Part shown: positions 24,012 through 35,664 of the stretch, one piece after another
How positions within the stretch are numbered: position 1 is the first letter of the stretch
Layout of the letters: each line of letters begins with the position of its first letter
Assembly (NCBI GenBank): GCA_025403435.1
Contig: CM046344.1
Location: 20,503,652-20,567,651, forward strand
From: Artocarpus heterophyllus
Lineage: Eukaryota > Streptophyta > Magnoliopsida > Rosales > Moraceae
Length of the DNA stretch: 64,000 nt
Direction of reading: 5' to 3'
Position numbers and translations under genes: made by a program
Notes under the pieces: model-generated
Seen by the model: the letters and a program-made list of their open reading frames with translations, nothing else
Databases searched by the model: none
Told to the model about the DNA's origin: nothing

Positions 24012-26576
24012 TCAATCGGCCCGAGTCTCATCACCAGCTTGAGTCTCGTCCCCGGCCGCGCTGTCGTCTTGACCGCCCTCGGCAGCTTGCACATCCCCGC
24101 CGTCGTCACCGTCTACAACGACGACCTCCTCAACATCCCGTTGTTGCTCGGCCTCACCCTGGTCTGGCTCGGCAATAACCGACCAGTCGAATGCAGCGGC
24201 CTCGGGATGCTTCTCTATCAGATGGTCGCGGAGATCCACCATTCCACCAAAGTAGAGATCGGTGTACTCGGGGGACGTCTTGAACTCCTCGACCGCGGCG
24301 GCCAGCTGATCCGGAAGCCCGGCCACGAATCGGTGATGCTCGGCTTGTAGAGTTGCCAGTCGTTCCTCTAGCCGGGTGGCTTTCTCCTCCAGCCGAGCGG
24401 CTATCTCCTCCTGCCGAGCAGCCTTATCCTCTGCCTCCTTTAGCTGCCTCAACATGTCCTCGGCCTCAGATTTCGCCTTCTGAACCTCCTCCTTGGCCCG
24501 ACCTAACTCATCCTTTGTGTCTTTGAGCTCTCTGTCGGAGTCCAACTTCAGGAGGAGGGTCTTCTTGTGCCTTTCTTGCTCCTTGTGGATCTCCCTCACC
24601 CCGATGGAGTGCGCCATGTGCACAACGGCGCTCAGCTGTGAAAAGTACCAAGGGATAAGTTCTCGGCAACATTATAGGAAGTCCCTGCAACCATTAGTCG
24701 ACTTGGATACTTACTGAGGCTGCCGATCGGAGTGCCAGGTTGCACAAATCGGGGAAGTCCTCACCCCGAATCTCCATAAAGAAGTCATTCGAGGGAGCCA
24801 CGTCCCCGATGCGTTCAAGGAGCATCCCGCGGTAGTTCGGGCGCCTTCTTTGTTGGTTCTCGGAAGAACCTCTGGAAGCCTCGTCTACTCGGCCGACCTC
24901 TGACGAGGTCCTTATTGGCGGTGGCGGTGGAGCTTGGACTGATGTGGAGGTCTGCCCGGTACGTGTCGGGGGCTCGGGTGCTGGCGTCCTCTTACGCTTC
25001 TTGTTGGCCTCGGCGGCCTTGCCCTTGCCCTTCCTCTGTGTTGTCATCTGGGCAAGCCTACCAGAGCGGGAGCTCGGTGCGGTCATTTCTGTACAAAGAA
25101 AATCCAAGTTAAGCAAAGAACGAAATAAAAGAGGACGGCGACTATAAATAAAATTCTGGGCTGACCTCCGATCCGGAGTTGGCCCGACGGGTACAGGAGC
25201 CTGATCACGCCCTCGAGGTTCTCGTCGGCTACAGGTGGCCCCGCACCGAGGGAGCCACTGGACGAGTCCTCGGTACTGGACAATGAAGGCTCCCTCGTCG
25301 GCCACCCGGACCGGGAAGTGCTTGGCCCTGGAAGATCCGCATCACCCATATGGGCAACAGTAACCTGCCCGGTTTCCCGGGCAGAACGCCTAGCTCGGGG
25401 AAAACTGCTAGATTCCCTGAACCAACCGTATCTGGACAGGGTGTCCTTTCTCAGAAGAAAGGACTGTTGTCTGGACGACTCGGGCTTTTCGAACAGCTCG
25501 TCCACGGCCTCTATCACATGGCTCGGTGCCCAAGGGCGCTTAATCCAGACGTGCCCCAGCTCGAATGACCCCGGCACTTGCTCATCCTCGGGGACAACTT
25601 CACCGGCTCGGGCTAAAAAGTTCCCCCCGACGTAAAACCATTCGTACTTCCACAGCTTGTCCGAGTCGGGGTTGCCCAGAATGAAGTCCTTTCTGAAGCC
25701 GGTGAAGTAGTACCAACCGGACTGCCGAGGAAGCTTCTTCATCTTGAATACTTGCTTGAAGGCCTCCAGCGGCATCTCAGTACTCCGGTGGTACTTCCAC
25801 AAAATATACATCCCGATCAGCGACCTGTAGCTGTTCGGGTTTAATTGTGCCAGGCACACATTAAAGTCATTAAGCGCCCGGCGGAGGAAACGGTGCAGTG
25901 GCAGACGCAGCCCGGCCTTGAAGAACTCGGCGTAAAGGGTGATAAACCCCTCCGGCGCCTCTAAAGGTGAATCCCCCTCGCCGGGAACGACGAGATCCAC
26001 ATCGGCCGGAATACCATATTCGGCGCGCAGTGTCCCTAACCGCGACTCTGTAATCGCGCTCGTATATCCTGCCGCTGAGGTTTGCCCAGGACGGCTTATC
26101 CGATACGCTGTGACGCCCCGTACGCGGGTGGCCTGGACCTCCTGCTCCATCTCCGGCTGTTCTGCCCCTGCCTCCTCGGCCGCATGCTCCTCATCGGAGG
26201 CATCAACCGTAATCACGCCTGCAACTGGGACCGGGGCCTCGGCATTCCGACCAGAGGTGCTCGGAGCATCCTCCTGGGTTTGAAACTCGGTCCTCTCCCT
26301 TGGAAAAACTTGGGAATGGCCCGCTGTTGCCGCCCCAGTGTAAGGGTCTTGCTCCCTGGACGGCCTGATAAGTTTGTGCCCGCCCAGCAAATCTAAAAAT
26401 TCTTGCTCGGGCACGGTCTGGGAATCGACCCTTAGGATCTGCTCCAGCCGCCTGGCCCCTTCCCGTCTTTGGGACGCCACCTCGGCGTCAGATTGAGTCG
26501 AAGAAGAGCTACTGCTCTCCCCGCTGCTTTCCGACCATGAAGCCTCTACGTTTCGTGAGTCGGACAAATCACTCAT
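24012..26576 (-). CDS. Antisense spliced gene inside the Tat element (PF04195-like plus coiled coil)
   Basis: Three exons on the - strand: 26576-25166, 25088-24715 and 24635-24012. Introns are GT..AG (78 and 79 bp) and the phases agree (1 then 0), giving one 802-aa frame. I start at ATG 26576 because the bases upstream in frame are not ATG. Residues 1-150 are acidic and serine-rich. From about residue 195, LYAEFFKAGLRLPLHRFLRR through NFLARAG resembles the 'putative gypsy type transposon' domain (PF04195) seen in extra ORFs of plant Tat elements. Exon 2 is basic and proline-rich (KRKRTPAPEPPTR). Exon 3 is a long K/E/R heptad-like coiled coil (about residues 610-700) with an acidic tail. A TATA box lies about 140 bp upstream and AATAAA about 63 bp downstream. 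The function is unknown. The domain call is from memory of the family. Confidence 0.85.
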
Positions 26577-26714
26577 TTTCACTCGGGAATTACCTGCTCG
26601 GGTTCTTGGTTGCTCGGTTGATATAATCCTCGGCTAGTACTTGAGCTCGGCAGCTAAAATTTCTCGTTCGTAAATTTTTGAAAATGAAGTGCAAATTGCG
26701 GAAGGGAGGGGCCC

Positions 26715-26722
26715 TATTTATA
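26715..26722 (-). promoter_or_regulatory. TATA box of the antisense gene
   Basis: CTATTTATAG on the + strand is CTATAAATAG on the - strand, ending about 139 bp upstream of the antisense ATG (26576). This leaves a normal plant 5' UTR of about 100 bp. It is outside the 3' LTR, so the antisense gene need not rely on the LTR promoter. Confidence 0.65.
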
Positions 26723-26938
26723 GCCACTTTAAGCGAAAAGTTCGAGCGCGAAAACCCAAAAGGCGCAATTAATACGCCTGACAGCCACATAGACGGCTGT
26801 GACGCGACACGCGTCCCCCGTCTGATTTGTGCGTCTTTTCACCTCACCCCGCTTCTAAGTGTCGCTTAGTCTTCTTCCTTTGAGCCGACCTCACCCACTC
26901 GGCATAGTCCACCCGGTCGAACACCGACCAGGTGCACT

Positions 26939-26946
26939 GGGGGGCT
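26939..26946 (+). other. Polypurine tract of the Tat element
   Basis: The run gggggg in actggggggctaa lies right before the right LTR start TGTTGAGG at 26949. Confidence 0.75.
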
Positions 26947-26948
26947 AA

Positions 26949-27571
26949 TGTTGAGGGTAGCTCGGCACTCCCACCGAGGACATTAACTTTGATGGTCGGC
27001 AAATAAGTTCGGCAGAAATGGCTACCGCCCGACCCGATGAATTATGCTTCTTCCCGGGGAGCCTTCCACTGATCTGAGGGCACGCCCCCAAGAAGGCTGC
27101 CACCTCGGGGGATGAACTGTAGCTCGGGCCGGGCCACGCTATTCATCATAACACGTCACTACCCATCCTTGTTGGCCAACACCAGGCAGGCGTGCTGCCG
27201 TCCGATAGAGTCCAATCCATTGGACTATGGACGCGACACTTGTCACCTATTGCTTGATACACTTTGATGTGACACCTGGGTAATGGGCAAAACCCATCTT
27301 GCACCCGATCCAGCTGGTGGCCTATTTATAGGATGCATTTATGACGTTTTGGAGAGAGAGACCTCTTCTCATTTAATCAGCTACTGACCTCTGCCGAACA
27401 GTTCTTGCCTTGAGCATCGGAGAGCCCTTGTCTATTGGCTAACCCCATTTCTCCGAATCATCCCTCTCGCAGGTACTCAATCCCGACCAGGGGCAAGCTT
27501 AAGAGGAGGTCAGAAGGTGTTCAGTCACACTTGGGTGTTGATCCGACGCCGGACAGCGGTAAGCATCAACA
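26949..27571 (+). repeat. Right LTR of the Tat element
   Basis: 623 bp, aligned without gaps to the left LTR; about nine transition differences. Confidence 0.96.
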
Positions 27572-27576
27572 CATGC

Positions 27577-28397
27577 TATTAGTGTAGATTTGCCATTTAA
27601 CATTATTAACTTAATCAAACTATTTTTTAATTTAGGCCATCATGCACTAAATATTTTATTGTTGTTTCAATGTCTAATCTAATAATCTACCAAATGCGGA
27701 ATAAGATTCAACATAATTCTATCCAATCTAATTCTATATTTATAGTTTCATTTTTAATTTACTGCACTAAATAAGGGTTGATGTTTTTATTTTAGTGGAA
27801 AAAATTATAGGAAATAGCAGATTTTGCTATTCTATTAGTAAATTATGTCATTACTTTTAAAAATATAAAAATAACAGCATATTCAAATAAATTGTCATTT
27901 TAAAGTAAAGAAAAACCCAAAACTACCCTTAAAAGTCAGATTTTTTTGTCTTTTTTTTTTTTTTTTTCTTTTTTCATTTCCTTTCACTTCTTCTTTATCC
28001 TTGCTCAAGTCCTTGGTTTCTTTCACTCCACTCCCTCTCTCAAATCTGGTTTCCTGTCCATCAAGGAACCGTCCGATTTGCAATGGCAGCGGGCATGGGT
28101 GACAGACGATGAATGGCTAGCATTGGGCGACGATTAGAATGATGATGCCTATTGTCGAACCATATCGAATGAACTCATCAAATGATGGCGATGTTTGATC
28201 AGATTTCGCATCCTAGACGCCGACGTAGAGCCCTCGCATACGACGGTGACGAGTGAAGTCATAAAGCTATCACATTCGATGGCGACAAACAAACTTGTAG
28301 AGCTGTTGCGTTCGTCAAACCGTCAGCGATAGACGAATGCAGAGCCGCTGTGTTCGTGATCTTAGAGCCATCCTATACATCAAGCCATTTGAATAGT
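27577..28397. other. Intergenic DNA, possible Mutator-like end
   Basis: No gene seen. At about 27795-27920 the text (ggaaatagcagattttgctattctattagtaaattatgtcatt and on) resembles long terminal regions of plant Mutator-like elements. A T-rich tract at 27949-27975 follows, then a CG-containing stretch (28080-28390) with repeated gacgaatgcagagccg-like phrases, up to the left edge of copy B. The link to a Mutator-like element is a guess. Confidence 0.35.
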
Positions 28398-31300
28398 TTG
28401 TTAGATCACTAATGTCTTAAAAAAATGCAGTAGGCTGTGATGAAGACAAGCAACAAATGACGGTGGCACATGGATGGCGACCACCAGAGGGGGTGTTGGT
28501 TAACGGTTTTTGCTCTGATGGTGGTTAACAATTTTGTTATACATGTTTTTTTCCCCCTTTCCTTTAGGAGAGCGGGAGGGGTTGTGGTATTTATGGTGAT
28601 TTATATTGTTCTGGTTGATTTTTTGGCTATCGGTGACATAGTCGGTGCCTATGATATCTGACAACATCACTGGTAAATTTTTATATTTTATATAGAAATA
28701 CTTTATTTCTTTGTAAATATAGTATTTTTGGGTAAATATTGTGTTTCTTGGTGACCAACGGTCCTATGAAATCACTTGTAAATTTTTGCATTTACACAGT
28801 AAATATGATATTTCCTAGTACATATTGTATTTTTCAGCCGTCGGTGGTCCGGTGAAGTCGCTAATGAATTTCTATATTATACGGTTAATACAGTATTTTT
28901 CTGTAAATATTGTATTTCTCGACCGCTGGAGGTACGACAAAGTCGTTATAATGCGTTGTTATGCACTTATACCACTTTCTCACATTAAATTGAAACATAC
29001 TAATTTCAAACAACAAAAAGTCAATTTTACCTTCTACTACAACAACTCACACCCCATAAAGTTAAAATTAATTGTCGTTATCTTTTTTTGAAACTCGTAT
29101 GTTTGAAATTTTCTCACAAAAGTTATAAAATCAACAAACAATACCACACAAAAGTGGGATATTTGTCAAACTAACCCCAACTCTCAAGCTACCGTGGACC
29201 TGGCCGAAACTACCATACATACCCCATAATCATGCCAGCAGGCAGTCATATATTAGGGGCCCAAGCATCTTCAAAATCATAATGAAGTTGGAAAGAAAAT
29301 TCATGAGGTTACTCTTTCTTATATATATGGAGCACGACATTACTCATGAACACAGCGATTTACCTCTCTCTCGCATTGCGCATAGTATCCAAAACTGGAT
29401 AATAAAGAAAAGCTTACTGTGGTTTTTGTCTCTAACATGAAAGTGGAGCAATACTTGAACCTCATCAATTTGGTTATTATCACTATTATTATCACAAAAA
29501 CAAAAAAAAAAAATTATATCTTTCGATTTTTCATAGCTTTAGAAAGTTTTCAACTAAAGGAATCATTTGTAGTATACAACATGGAAATATACGTTAATGG
29601 ACAATTGTTGGGTGAGTTTGGACAATGAATGGTTTGGTTCTGTTTGGTTAAGTTTTTGGCCAAAAACAAAAACAAAAACATTTCTCAAAACTCAGCAAAT
29701 TTGTATGAAAAATAAAAATGAATTATAATCATTTTTTTTCTTCTTCTTTCTTAGACAAAACTAGAACCCAACACCCGCCCCTGACCCCCCAACTCTTCCT
29801 CCTCCTCCACCCAACCAGTCCTCTATAGGGGTCGCCCATCCCTTGCCGGCGACCTCAACGACCCACCCAACACTACCGTGACGGGAATCTTGCAACATGA
29901 AGCTCATGATAGGGCGGGACTTGCGACAAGAATCTCTACGTAAATCTCAACAGGAAAGGAAGCCCGACATCAAGAGTTAGACTAGGCTGGTTGGGGTAAG
30001 GCTAGGTTTGTCGGTGTAGGACTGAACTGGTTGGGGGGGCACGTGGGGGCCTAGGTCCATCGGGGTGGGCTGTTGCTGGCAACTTGGCCTCACCAAAAGA
30101 CGGAGCAAAGGAAGAAGAAATCTTCCTATTGGTTTGGTTAAGATATATTAAAAAGTTATTAATATATTAATACTTAGTTTTTAAAAAATTAAATTCAAGT
30201 TTTATTTATGTTAATAATTTTTTATTAAAAAAGCATTTGTGTTCAAAACATACCACCATATACAACCAAACACAAATTTAAAAACAGTGTTAGTACTTTT
30301 TTCAAAATATTCTCTTTTTACCTTTTTTCAAAAACAAAAAACAAAATAAAAATACTACCAAATGGCCCAAATTATATTTATTGATGTCCCTCGTCAATCT
30401 GAAACCACTGAGCATACATAATTCAAAACTTGATATACAATATCAACATATGTGCATGTAATTAGATCCATTCCAATATCATCAGGTGGTACACCAAATC
30501 AGAACCTGCTCCAATTTTTTACAAAGTTTTTCAGTTAATTTTGAAGCATGTTTATGGACGATATTTACAGTTCAATTAATTAAACAAATTGATTTTTTCT
30601 GTCATTGCATTTTTATTTATATGATCACAATCACAAGCCTTTTAATTATATTCATTAATTTACAAGGTTTTCATAATCACAAGCTTATTCGTAGCTATAA
30701 ATAAAATTTGGTATTTTATTTATGGCTATTGTAATGAAGATTACAAATGATTGATTTGAGTAATTAATTGTAAGTCACTAATAAGATTTAATTTTAGTGT
30801 TCTTTTTTATTAAATTGTACTGGCAGTTGTTCCAATTCTAAGTTTATCGTAAAAATCATATAATCGGATTTAGAGTTTCTTGAATTACTCTAGAGTTGTA
30901 ATTGTTAGACGTGTATGGCCTAAGGAGTAAAAATATAATATGTTTTTAGAGATATTTTTATCAATAAAGAAATTATTTATTATTTATATACCAAATCTTG
31001 TCCTCTTTACATTCATATTTATTGAATGTATGTTGAGCAAACAATAGTCTAAGATTGTCGATCTAAACCTTTAAGAATAGGGCATATGATGGACAGATTA
31101 TATGGAAGACACAATTCTTAAGGTGACGGTCTAAATCATAAGATCTGCAATCGAGGGAATAAAGCTGGGTGCTTTATTCATGTAAAGATTGTTATGTTGC
31201 ATATATCCTTATTAGGAGATAGTTTGTATTGACCATCGGAGGTGGACTCTGCGAATAGAAACATTGACACATTGTCATAGGTGACGATGTGTTGGATCGG

Positions 31301-31931
31301 GACATAAAGTGAATTGATTTAGATTAATAATTCTGTCTCGGCAAATCGATTCACTTTAGACAATCACTTGTATTGTATCTTAAATCCTGAGATGAATAGT
31401 GGGCCCGTTATCTTAACTTATGTCTTTTGATGTACAAAAGGGTGATATCCATATTTTAATTATGGTACGCATACCGGTATATTGGACGCATGACTCTTGA
31501 TAGCGTAGCGCTGTTATTCATAGATATGAAATCCATAGCTCCTCTTTAGGAGCAATGATATCCTCTTATATGTGTTATTCTGTGATTAAAAAACTAAAAC
31601 GCTCAACCAATTAGATACATAGGTGTAACCGAATGGTATACTGTCTTTAGATGGTAAGTTTTTCGATGGTGAGATAATGAAACGTAAGATAAAAATAATC
31701 GAGAATGTAAGATAGAACTTGTCTTTAAGCCAATTATGGATAATACTATGGGAATACGATATATTATGATATATCACGGAGACTTAGCTACACTGGCTTC
31801 GTAATTCTATATTGTTCGAGAGTGCAGCTCTAAGCTTTTAGTGGAGTAGCATTGGAGTTGATAATTATGAAATGTATATCTGGGATATTGGGTTTCATAA
31901 TTATTGGGAGCTTGAACTATATAGGTCCATT

Positions 31932-33323
31932 CGGTCCCCTTTTTTAGCTCACAAAAATCCTGTAACGATACGACGTGCTTTTCTAATAGTTTGTGACTTA
32001 TATTAGATTTATCAAATTGGCTGAAATTTAGTAAAATCAGATAATTCATGTGTTGTTTATCGATTGAATTAATTTTGTGATAAAATTAATTCAAGATAAA
32101 CTTGTTGAATTATGGGGATTAAATAATTCATGTCTGTTTATCGGTCGGATTAATTTTGAATTAATTCGAGATAAACTTGTTGAATTATCAGGAATATTTA
32201 TTTTCTTAGAGATTATCTAGATATATATGTTTTAATCAGAAAACTTCTCGATTGGGTTATTTAAATTAAAACTGAGGCTCTATCTTAAGAATCTTGGGTG
32301 AAAAATAAAGATTCGCATAGATCTTTTATCGGAGGTTCGGTAGGCCGATTTTTAAGTTCAGCCTGCCAATCAAGGAGGTTCGATAGGCCGAGCTGCCAGT
32401 TCGGCCTGCCGACCTGGCGATAAAAGGATTACACGTTTTCACATAGATTTTATCATATATTGATTATAATTTGATTCTGATTCAAATTTTTAAAGCCTTA
32501 TCTGATGAGGATTGACTCTTGGGCTTAACCTCTATAAAAAGAAGAGTGAGTCTCATTATTATTGAGATCAATTGAGAAATCTAGAGTGAGACTCTGTCAG
32601 TGAGACTCTGAAACTCCCCGGAGAGCTATTATTCACAAATCACGAATTATAGCTTTGGGAATTTCTCTACTGGTTGGAAGGAGAGTCACCTGGTAGAAAA
32701 GTTGAATGACGTGAGTCCACACTCACTCCGATCGTGGATAGAGAATAGCAAAGAAGACTAGTTGGTTGAAGTTCTTCTAGAACGTTACTTCTCTTCACTT
32801 ATTGTGGTAGCTTTTTGGCATATACAAGGTTAGTAAGATCTAGTTAATTTATGCATATAGTGTGTCAAACTTGTGCTCTAAAAAATACTCTGATATAAAA
32901 TTTTTAAAATTCTGTTGCATACAATTTTTCCAACAGTAATTCAGTATAATCTATAATTTGAATATGTGATTCTTTGCATAGTGATGCCTAATCAATATAC
33001 ATATTTGAAACTTATTATAAATATGCCATTAAAAAATATTTTGTCAAATAAGAGAAAAAGAGAAAAATAGTTGGAAGAGTGTTGAATTAGTTGGGAAAAA
33101 AGATTTAAACAATCCACACTTCTATTTTTTTAAATATAATATGTGTGGCAGTATGGCATATTTTTCTTTTAACTTTTTTTTACATGATGAATAAACACAT
33201 GTTTAAAGGTGCATGTAATTTTCTCTATTAAATTGGGTGGATTAAGTCCAAACCTAATATGCAATATCTATGACCAAATAATGAGATAATTTATTTATGC
33301 AAATAAATTAGATAATTATCTTG
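31932..33323. other. Copy-B-only block, 1.39 kb, non-coding
   Basis: Copy A passes straight from ggtccatt to atggtattaaat near 3830, whereas copy B holds 1392 bp between them. The block includes repeated phrases such as gataaacttgttgaattat and ttcggcctgcc/ttcagcctgcc, and ends near a ttttccaacag motif. No ORF or target duplication was found. A deletion in copy A across a short att/tt match is as likely as an insertion in copy B. Confidence 0.75.
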
Positions 33324-34722
33324 TTATGGTATTAAATAGAAATTATTTAATTTTAATTTTTTTCTACTAATTTCAAATTATTTTAAATAAAATAAAAGTT
33401 AAAAAGAAAACATTATTATTTTAAAAAGGATTGGAAGTGGTTGTCGTGCAACCATTTCCCCACAAATATTGACGCACGTTAGTGCATGTATTATTGTGGA
33501 GGATAATGTGGGATACGCTGTAGCTTATCCCACAGGCTTTAAATGGTCTTTATATTGAATTAAAAATTCCCATTTAATTATATATATAAATACAGGGATG
33601 ATATGCATAAGATATGAGAAACACACATCTCAAAAAAATAATAATAATAAAAAAGACATGAGAAACAGAAGAGTATGTGAGAGTTCTCTTTTTTATTCTA
33701 TCTGGAGTGGGCATACATTTGTTGTAATCTTTGATTAAGAATACTTGAGAAGATTTTTTTGGCTGAAAATTCATTGGAGGCCACTACTGTCTATTAGGTC
33801 CCAAAACAAAGATTTTTCTTTGAGTGGCGAAAATAAAGCTTACATGAAGAAGTTCATGGGAAAAGAATTTTGAAATCAACTAATTTTATGATAAAATTTT
33901 CACATGCTTTGATTTTGACTTCCGTGGCACAGTTTTTGTTTACAGTAGAAACGAAAAATATTTAACATTATAAAAAGGCTTGGTTCCGGTAAAATGTCTA
34001 ATTTAAAAATTTTGACTTTTTAAACCAAAATTTGATGGTGACTTTTTAGTCAATGTTTTTAATAAGCAATAAAAATATTAGAATAAAGACAATTTAGAAG
34101 CCATATTTTTATGACTTTTATTGTAAACGCTTCTGAAAAGCTCAACTCCGCCGATGGAGTATTCAAATACTTCGTTTTGAAAATCAAAACCAAGACGTCA
34201 AAAACAAATTATAAGAACAGCCTATCAACTAGGAAAGCAGGCTCCAATATCTAGCTAAGTATTAATCATCAATACATGAATTAATATTTGTTAGTATTTT
34301 GGGCATTATAGTGCTCAGGAAGAAGTAGTAAATGGATATGAATTTGATCTGATTGAATTAACATCAAACACAATACCTAATTAAACGAGCACGACAAAGA
34401 TTAGGCACAACACAACAAGTTTTACGTATCTCTAAGCCGTACGTAGTACTTGCTGGATGTGAATCTGATTAACTGATTCAATGTAGCTGTATATAGCTGG
34501 TAGGCTTATAATTAATCATATATAAAAGCAGCTTAAATTATATATTCCTTGGCCTTGAGGTAATCATATAATTAATTTGAATTAAGTTTGAGTTGCTATC
34601 ACATGAAACATATATACATATATATATATATATATATAATTAATATGTAAGCAAATCAAAAGATGGGATATAAGAAAGATGAAAGAAATATTGGACGTAC
34701 GTTGAATATTATATCACATCAA

Positions 34723-35106
34723 CTAAAGAGCAAGCGTGGAAAGAGTGTGGAGGCTATCCTCATCATGGGACGACATTGGCAAGGCCCGAGACTGGGTCTG
34801 AGACCTCCTCAATTGAGTGATTCTCTCGCAGACCAACCGCAAAGCCCTTTCAAATCTGCTGTGATAATGATGATGAGCATCATCCTCATCATCATCGTCG
34901 TCATGATTGAAGACTATGTGAGAAAGCTGGAAGAAGAAGAGCCTGGAGGCATGAGCCAGATCGCAGTAGGTTTTGCGTACAAGAGTCATGCTGTACGACA
35001 GCTTCAGCACAAATGGGAACACCAGTGCCCCCACCATCGGAGCTGCTCCGCTCTGCGAGCTTATCGACATCAATTTCGCCACTGCCGCCATGTGAAGCCC
35101 CATCAT
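34723..35106 (-). CDS. Hypothetical 127-aa protein, only in copy B
   Basis: ATG at 35106 to TAG at 34725-34723. The protein starts MMGLHMAAVAKLM. It has a hydrophobic stretch around APMVGALVFPFVLKLSYSM (roughly residues 25-45), an F-rich segment, then an acidic DDDDDEDD run, a HHH cluster and a charged C-terminus. Codons tend to end in G or C and the local GC content is clearly higher than the flanks, which suggests real coding DNA or a captured exon. I do not recognise the family. The homologous place in copy A has only AT repeats. Overlapping ORFs in other frames (34663-35130 + and 34901-35257 -) are probably shadows. It could also be one exon of a larger captured gene. Confidence 0.4.
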   Translation of the reverse strand: MMGLHMAAVAKLMSISSQSGAAPMVGALVFPFVLKLSYSMTLVRKTYCDLAHASRLFFFQLSHIVFNHDDDDDEDDAHHHYHSRFERALRLVCERITQLRRSQTQSRALPMSSHDEDSLHTLSTLAL

Positions 35107-35410
35107 ATACAATTTTCCGATCTAATCTAATTCTCTGTAACCAGATGTCGTCAACACAGCCACCACAGCGATCAAATTGTTGGAAAGTGGAGCTGGCTTT
35201 CAATGGCACGCACAGCCCAATAATTTGAGTCTTTTTTTCTTGGCCACTAGCTTTCATTCTTCTTTCTTTTTCTCTTCAAGGTTACAATTAGGATTGCTTT
35301 TGGCTCTTCATTTTGTTGTGTAGACAGAATTACCCATCGTTCATTTAATTCGTACCAACAAATGATGCTGATGTGGACGTTTCCGTTTCTAGACTGCCCA
35401 TATTAATGGT

Positions 35411-35639
35411 ATTTTTTTTAACGCAATAGAATATATATACATATATACATGAATGTATACACGAATTTGTCTAATTTGTTGATGTACTTCTTTGTCTTTT
35501 TTCGACCTGTATGTCTTGGTTTTAAATTCTTTCAATAGACCAACTGTTTATGAGAATGTTTGTTCCAGTGCCGTGTTAACACAAAAGGAAGTTTGACACT
35601 ATCGATTGGGTCAACCCTCTCATAGTAGATTAGGGACTT
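35411..35639. other. Junction DNA before the Ale-type remnant
   Basis: AT-rich, no ORF. It may be decayed left part of the Copia remnant, but no LTR, primer-binding site or gag is visible. Confidence 0.4.
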
Positions 35640-35664
35640 AAATGTTCATTTTAATACTTCCAGT

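Larger units (their letters stand above)
16880..27571 (+). mobile_element. Complete Gypsy LTR retrotransposon, Tat clade
   Basis: 10,692 bp with 623-bp LTRs at 16880-17502 and 26949-27571 and target duplication CATGC at 16875-16879 and 27572-27576. Internal order: primer-binding site, gag-pol (+), a 0.8-kb spacer, an antisense spliced gene (-), polypurine tract. Tandem gypsy RNase H and a second RNase H, no chromodomain, and an antisense extra ORF with a 'putative gypsy type transposon' domain all point to the Tat lineage. By eye the LTRs differ at about 9 of 623 positions, all transitions, so this is a young insertion. It is GC-richer than its surroundings. Confidence 0.96.
28398..35410. repeat. 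Long duplicated segment, copy B
   Basis: Direct-orientation match to 1-5336. It differs by scattered substitutions and by large indels: about 272 bp missing relative to copy A (after 28945), an extra 31932-33323 and an extra 34663 to about 35275. Its right edge at 35410 directly abuts the sequence leading into the Ale-type Copia remnant. Confidence 0.9.

Noticed and set aside
24039..25635. Sense-strand ORFs over the antisense gene
   Set aside because: Shadow frames of the antisense exons; composition mirrors them and no domain is visible.
28470..29628. Short + strand ORFs in copy B
   Set aside because: Matching stretches in copy A are broken by frameshifts and stops, so they are not maintained.
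1..35410. The two duplicated segments as a giant pair of LTRs
   Set aside because: No TG..CA ends, primer site or purine tract at the inner edges, and the DNA between them contains several unrelated elements and a dead host gene.
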